Part shown: positions 60,196 through 64,000 of the stretch, piece by piece
Position numbering within the stretch: position 1 is the first letter of the stretch
How the letters are laid out: each line of letters begins with the position of its first letter
Assembly (NCBI RefSeq): GCF_037963865.1
Contig: NZ_CP150170.1
Location: forward strand, 3,534,001-3,598,000
Length of the DNA: 64,000 nt
Source: Paenibacillus sp. FSL R10-2734
GTDB taxonomy: Bacteria > Bacillota > Bacilli > Paenibacillales > Paenibacillaceae
Direction of reading: 5' to 3'
Translations under genes and position numbers: made by a program
The notes under the pieces: generated by a model
The model's input: only the letters and a program-made list of their open reading frames with translations
What the model was told of the DNA's origin: nothing
Databases searched by the model: none

Positions 60196-61251
60196 GTGGA
60201 ACTTGGAATTAGCACATTTGTCGAGACAACCCCTGATGTCCAAACAGGTGAGACAATAAGTCATGCAGAACGGCTGCGTGAAGTGGTGGAGGAAATTGTA
60301 CTCGCCGAAGAGGTGGGACTAGATGTATATGGAGTGGGCGAGCATCATCGTCATGATTATGCGGCGTCTTCGCCTGCAGTTGTATTGGCCGCGGCTGCGG
60401 CTTTGACTACAAAAATTCGGTTGACCAGTGCCGTAATGATCCTGTCTTCAGCAGATCCGGTTCGTGTGTTTCAGGATTTTGCAACGCTGGACGGTATATC
60501 AAACGGACGTGCGGAGATTATGATCGGCCGTGGCTCGTTTACGGAGTCTTTTCCTTTATTCGGATATGATCTGAAAGATTATGAAGAGCTGTTCAATGAG
60601 AAGCTCGAATTGTTATTAGCTATTCAGAAGTCTGAAAAAGTAACCTGGAGCGGCAAACATCGAGCGGCCATAGACAATTTGGGTATTTACCCACGTCCGG
60701 TTCAAGATCCTTTACCGATTTGGATTGGGAGTGCAGGAAGTCCAGAGTCAGCGATCCGCACAGGGGCATTAGGCTTGCCTTTTGTTTTGGCCATTATTGG
60801 AAATGTACTACCGCTTGATTACGCATCACATGTGCAGCTCTACAAAAAAGAAGCGGCTGAAGCCGGCTACGATATTTCAAGCTTGCCCATTGCGTCACAC
60901 TCTCACGGATTTATTGCTGAGACTAATGAGTTAGCACTGGAGAAGTTTTTTCCTTCAACGTTTGCTCGGACCAATGTGCGGGCGAAGGAAAAAGGGTCGC
61001 CTCCATACCATCGTTCCGATTATGATGCCGCGTGCAGCTTTGATGGTGCTTTATACGTAGGTGATCCAGAAACTGTCGCTAACAAAATCATTCATCTTCG
61101 CAAGCATGTGGGGATTACGCGATTCTTTTTACATATGCCCCACGGTACAATGCCTCATGAGGATGTAATGCAAGCGATTAGACTGCTGGGAACGGAAGTA
61201 GCCCCTCGTGTTAGAGAAGAAGTAGCGCGCTGGGAAGCAAGTAATCGTTAA
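60196..61251 (+). CDS. LLM class flavin-dependent oxidoreductase
   Basis: 351 residues of the luciferase-like TIM-barrel family: AEEVGLDVYGVGEHHRHDYAASSPAVVLAAAAALT, SSADPVRVFQDFATLDGISNGRAEI and GRGSFTESFPLFGYDL are typical, with a C-terminal helix pair. GTG 60196 has AGGAGG at about 8-10 bases upstream. These enzymes oxidise organic compounds with reduced flavin and O2; the substrate is unknown. Terminator follows. Confidence 0.9.
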   Translation: MELGISTFVETTPDVQTGETISHAERLREVVEEIVLAEEVGLDVYGVGEHHRHDYAASSPAVVLAAAAALTTKIRLTSAVMILSSADPVRVFQDFATLDGISNGRAEIMIGRGSFTESFPLFGYDLKDYEELFNEKLELLLAIQKSEKVTWSGKHRAAIDNLGIYPRPVQDPLPIWIGSAGSPESAIRTGALGLPFVLAIIGNVLPLDYASHVQLYKKEAAEAGYDISSLPIASHSHGFIAETNELALEKFFPSTFARTNVRAKEKGSPPYHRSDYDAACSFDGALYVGDPETVANKIIHLRKHVGITRFFLHMPHGTMPHEDVMQAIRLLGTEVAPRVREEVARWEASNR

Positions 61252-61256
61252 GCCAA

Positions 61257-61287
61257 TAAGCTGCGTCCTTAGGACGTGGCTTTTTTT
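61257..61287 (+). terminator. Terminator after the LLM oxidoreductase gene
   Basis: AAGC-tg-CGTCC-TTA-GGACG-tg-GCTT, then seven Ts. Confidence 0.85.
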
Positions 61288-61308
61288 GTGAGGTATACTA
61301 AAGTAACG

Positions 61309-61320
61309 AATAACGTTATT
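61309..61320 (+). promoter_or_regulatory. Palindrome before the Crp/Fnr gene
   Basis: AATAACGTTATT is a perfect 12-bp palindrome directly 5' of the AGGAGGGG ribosome site. Placement is like an autoregulatory or unknown-repressor site; it is not the usual TGTGA-TCACA Crp box. Confidence 0.45.
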
Positions 61321-61333
61321 TACAGGAGGGGCA

Positions 61334-62017
61334 ATGGAGAATATTCATTATTTATCTCAATTCAATTTGCTTCAATCGTTAGCGCTAGAAGATCTAATAG
61401 AAATGGAAGATTTAACTCAAATAACAGTAGTCCCGAAAAAAACATATATTCAAACACCGGACACCTTTTCTGAAGGATTGTTTTTTGTGAAAAAAGGGAA
61501 GGTTCGCTTATATCGATTGAATGCGGATGGGAAGCAGTTTACGTCGGATATTTTGAGTGAAGGTAATGTTTTTGGTGAAATGGATGTGATATCTTTTGGA
61601 ACTGGAGATCATTACATTGAAGCAATGGAAGAGTGCCATATCTGTACAATTGATCCTGCAAGATTTGAAGAATTCATAGCTCATAGACCTAGATTTTTGA
61701 TGTCACTAATGCAAGTATTGAGCGATCGAATAAAAAGTATGAGTCAGTTAACACAAAATCTGGCCATCGGAAATCTGCATGATAAAATATTGTGCGTTCT
61801 TTTAAAGCTATCTGATCAACATGGGATAAAGAATGAGGACAATTATTATAAAATCAATGTTCCACTGTCACATCAAGAAATCGCTAATTTGATTGGTGCG
61901 AGCAGAGAAGCGGTTACGGTTGCATTACAAGAATTGGTGAAGTCTGAGGTGATTCAGACAGGTTTCAGAACCGTACATATTCATCGTGACAAGGTATTAG
62001 AAAGAAATTTAACATAG
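61334..62017 (+). CDS. Crp/Fnr family transcriptional regulator
   Basis: 227 residues. The cyclic-nucleotide-binding beta roll is FSEGLFFVKKGKVRLYRLNADGKQ ... SEGNVFGEMD near residues 45-105, then a dimer helix, and the C-terminal winged helix is VPLSHQEIANLIGASREAVTVALQEL. No Cys cluster for an iron-sulfur site, so not a typical Fnr. Ligand unknown. AGGAGGGG precedes ATG. Confidence 0.92.
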   Translation: MENIHYLSQFNLLQSLALEDLIEMEDLTQITVVPKKTYIQTPDTFSEGLFFVKKGKVRLYRLNADGKQFTSDILSEGNVFGEMDVISFGTGDHYIEAMEECHICTIDPARFEEFIAHRPRFLMSLMQVLSDRIKSMSQLTQNLAIGNLHDKILCVLLKLSDQHGIKNEDNYYKINVPLSHQEIANLIGASREAVTVALQELVKSEVIQTGFRTVHIHRDKVLERNLT

Positions 62018-62125
62018 CGTTCGAGTTGTAAATGAGATTACATCTATTTTTCTTATGAAAACGGTATCCTTGATATGACATGAAGCTTAATAAGCTTTCA
62101 AATCATAGGTGAAGGGACGATTTTC

Positions 62126-62938
62126 ATGGAACACAGGAAGGGAGCTCGAAAGGTTAGTGACATTCCCGTTGAAATTATAGAATTACTGAATACGGGGTAT
62201 TTACAAACCGTGAATTTAACAGAATGGCTTGCTGTGGATCATATTGTGCTGCTGGAAAATGTGCTTGAAGAGCTTGGTTTTGGGCAGGAATCTAAACCTA
62301 TCCTACATAGGCTAAACGATTTATCGGAAAAGAAAATAATGAAGCTCATACCCGCTATTGCGCGGGAGTGGCGACAGGCATTGGACAGCAAATCAGAGGG
62401 GGAACAATCCCGAGTATTCACAGCTTTAGCGCAGCATCGTTCCGATAGTGTCCGATGTTGGGCTGCCTATATGGTCGGTCAAAATCAATCCTTAAGTCTA
62501 TCGCAAAAGCTAACAGCCATACGTCCTTTTGCAGCGGATGATCATTTTGGGGTGCGTGAGATTTCATGGATGGCTTTAAGGGAATCAGTCATTGCCGAGC
62601 TGGAAGATTCCATTGAATGGCTAGAGGACTGGGTTCATGATCAAGAAGTGAATATTAGAAGATTTGCGATCGAATTGACGCGTCCACATGGGGTATGGGC
62701 GAAGCATATTACAGCACTCAAAGAAAATCCGGCGATTGCACGTTCGCTTTTAGAACCGCTTAAGTCTGATCCGGCAAAATACGTTCAGGATTCTGTTAGC
62801 AATTGGTTAAATGATGCTAGTAAAAGCAATCCAGCATGGGTACAGCAAATTTGTGACGACTGGCTGATCCTTTCAGATACGAAGGAAACAAAGCGGATTG
62901 TAACTCGAGCTACAAGAAGTATCACTGATCAACATTGA
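62126..62938 (+). CDS. AlkC-like DNA alkylation repair protein
   Basis: 270 residues. The C-terminal HEAT-like repeats carry the AlkC pattern DDHFGVREISWMALRESV, DQEVNIRRFAIELTRPHGVWAKHI and LEPLKSDPAKYVQDSVSNWLNDASKSNP. AlkC enzymes remove 3-methyladenine-type lesions. The N-terminal 70 residues are less conserved. It stands 108 bp after the Crp/Fnr gene and has its own terminator, so a shared message is possible. Confidence 0.87.
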   Translation: MEHRKGARKVSDIPVEIIELLNTGYLQTVNLTEWLAVDHIVLLENVLEELGFGQESKPILHRLNDLSEKKIMKLIPAIAREWRQALDSKSEGEQSRVFTALAQHRSDSVRCWAAYMVGQNQSLSLSQKLTAIRPFAADDHFGVREISWMALRESVIAELEDSIEWLEDWVHDQEVNIRRFAIELTRPHGVWAKHITALKENPAIARSLLEPLKSDPAKYVQDSVSNWLNDASKSNPAWVQQICDDWLILSDTKETKRIVTRATRSITDQH

Positions 62939-62967
62939 AATTACTTAATTGAATTTGAATTAAAGAT

Positions 62968-63007
62968 AAAACGCCAAACACTATGCGTATAAGTGATGGC
63001 GTTTTTT
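62968..63007 (+). terminator. Terminator after the alkylation repair gene
   Basis: AAAACGCCA / TGGCGTTTT, a 9-bp perfect stem with inner ACT/AGT pairing, followed by T-run. Confidence 0.85.
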
Positions 63008-63181
63008 AGTATGGAATTAGAAGTAAACTTGGATAATCAAAGGAAATTAATCATTGCTATTTATTATTTAAACCGAAAAACGAGAAAATATTTATATTGT
63101 TAATCTGTATTTCATCTGTTATACTCAAAAACACAAAATGTTATAAAAACTAACATACAAAAAGATGGAGGAGGAGTTTAG

Positions 63182-64000
63182 TATGGAGAAACAAACATTT
63201 CGCAAGATTGGTGTCATGTTATCAATGTTTTTAGTGGTGAATTCGTCAGTTGGTGTTATGTATGCTAACACATATGATGGAGTGTATAAACCCAAAACAC
63301 ATATTCTCAAGGCGAATTCGGACACTGTTCGATGGGGGAATATTGGTAAGGGGAATCCAGCTTTAACTGTACATTCGGGAGACATCGTAACGGTTGAGGG
63401 CATTACGCATCATTCAGGTGATGATTACGATCGAATGATTAAAGGGGATGCGGGAGTCGAAGATATTTTTCACTGGATTGAAGGGGAGAAGAATGAAGAA
63501 CTTCGCGGACCGGGTGTACATATTATGACGGGGCCTATCGCAGTAGAAGGTGCTGAACCAGGAGATGTTCTGGAAGTGAAGATTTTGGATATGAAGCTGA
63601 GACCAAATGGGAATGACCAATACGCTGGCAAAACATATGGCGTGAATGCCGCGGCGAACTGGGGTTATCTATACGGAGATATGGTCGAGGAGCCGAAAAA
63701 ACGTGAAGTGGTAACAATCTACGAGATGGATACGGAGGGGGGAACGGATTATGCAACAGCAGTTTATAACTATAAATGGACTGTGCAAACTGATCCGGAT
63801 GGTCAAGTGCACCCGACAATTGACTATCCAGGTGTTATTGTAGACCATAGTACGATTGATAAGAACTTCGATGTGCTGAAAGGCGTGAAAATTCCGGTAC
63901 GTCTACACTTTGGTACGATGGGCGTAGCGCCGAAAGAAGCGGATATTGTTGATTCCGTTCCACCTTCTTACAATGGCGGCAACGTAGATGATTGGCGGAT
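63182..64000 (+). CDS. Secreted acetamidase/formamidase family protein (partial, runs off the window)
   Basis: ATG 63182 with GGAGGAGG upstream opens a frame that is still open at the window end (273 codons seen). Residues 1-28 are a signal peptide (IGVMLSMFLVVNSSVGVMYA). The FmdA/AmdA fold follows: LTVHSGDIVTVEGITHHSGDDYD, GPIAVEGAEPGDVLEVKILDM and RLHFGTMGVAP. The enzyme family cuts short-chain amides. An exported form is less usual than the cytoplasmic one. The last bases are ...DDWRI. Confidence 0.85.

Overview
The window looks like a low-to-mid GC Firmicutes chromosome, most likely Paenibacillus or a close relative. The reasons are strong AGGAGG-type ribosome sites, frequent TTG/GTG starts, a YesN/YesM-type two-component system beside a carbohydrate ABC transporter and a GH52 beta-xylosidase, and AT-rich intergenic repeats. 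No rRNA, tRNA or CRISPR array was seen.

Region 1 (1-15.3 kb) is an accessory, cassette-like stretch. It holds short single-gene or few-gene modules (GNAT, VOC, glutathione peroxidase, DHFR-like reductase, DUF3885, methyltransferase, MarR/NmrA, DUF4367, small membrane proteins) mixed with gene fragments. A recurring repeat, found about 15 times here and not recognised elsewhere in the window, usually lies 0-25 bp after a stop codon. Full copies have three parts: a palindromic half-site of type TTCAACTA-ACGGG..-TAGTTGAA, a GC-rich hairpin (often GGCAGC/GCTGCC) with a T-run, and a second half-site. One repeat-plus-gene unit (a VOC gene) is present twice, the second copy with a 74-codon in-frame deletion.

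Region 2 (15.3-33.1 kb) starts with a TetR/GNAT operon. A xylo-oligosaccharide locus follows: response regulator, sensor kinase, solute-binding lipoprotein, two permeases, a convergent AraC regulator and the GH52 beta-xylosidase. Then come a chemotaxis receptor, a ROK regulator with an MFS transporter behind a perfect 24-bp inverted repeat, and a GT2/PlsY-like pair whose ribosome site lies in a long hairpin.

Region 3 (33.1-41.5 kb) carries drug-efflux and regulator pairs (DHA2 MFS/MerR, SRPBCC/ArsR, DrrAB-type ABC), the scar of a double-glycine-leader peptide cluster, an SDR with a changed catalytic Tyr, and an SF0329-family gene.

Region 4 (41.5-58.1 kb) is an exopolysaccharide locus. It has a long leader, chain-length regulator, BY-kinase, flippase, polymerase, GT4, UDP-sugar 4,6-dehydratase, LCP protein, initiating sugar transferase, GNAT, FemAB-like protein, DegT aminotransferase, an opposite-strand beta-helix tailspike-like protein, an epimerase and an acyltransferase. 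Dehydratase, aminotransferase, acetyltransferase and sugar transferase together suggest a UDP-bacillosamine-like initiating sugar.

Region 5 (58.1-64 kb) has an IS3-family element inside repeat-rich intergenic DNA, then an LLM flavin oxidoreductase, a Crp/Fnr regulator, an AlkC-like alkylation repair protein and the start of a secreted acetamidase/formamidase that runs off the end.
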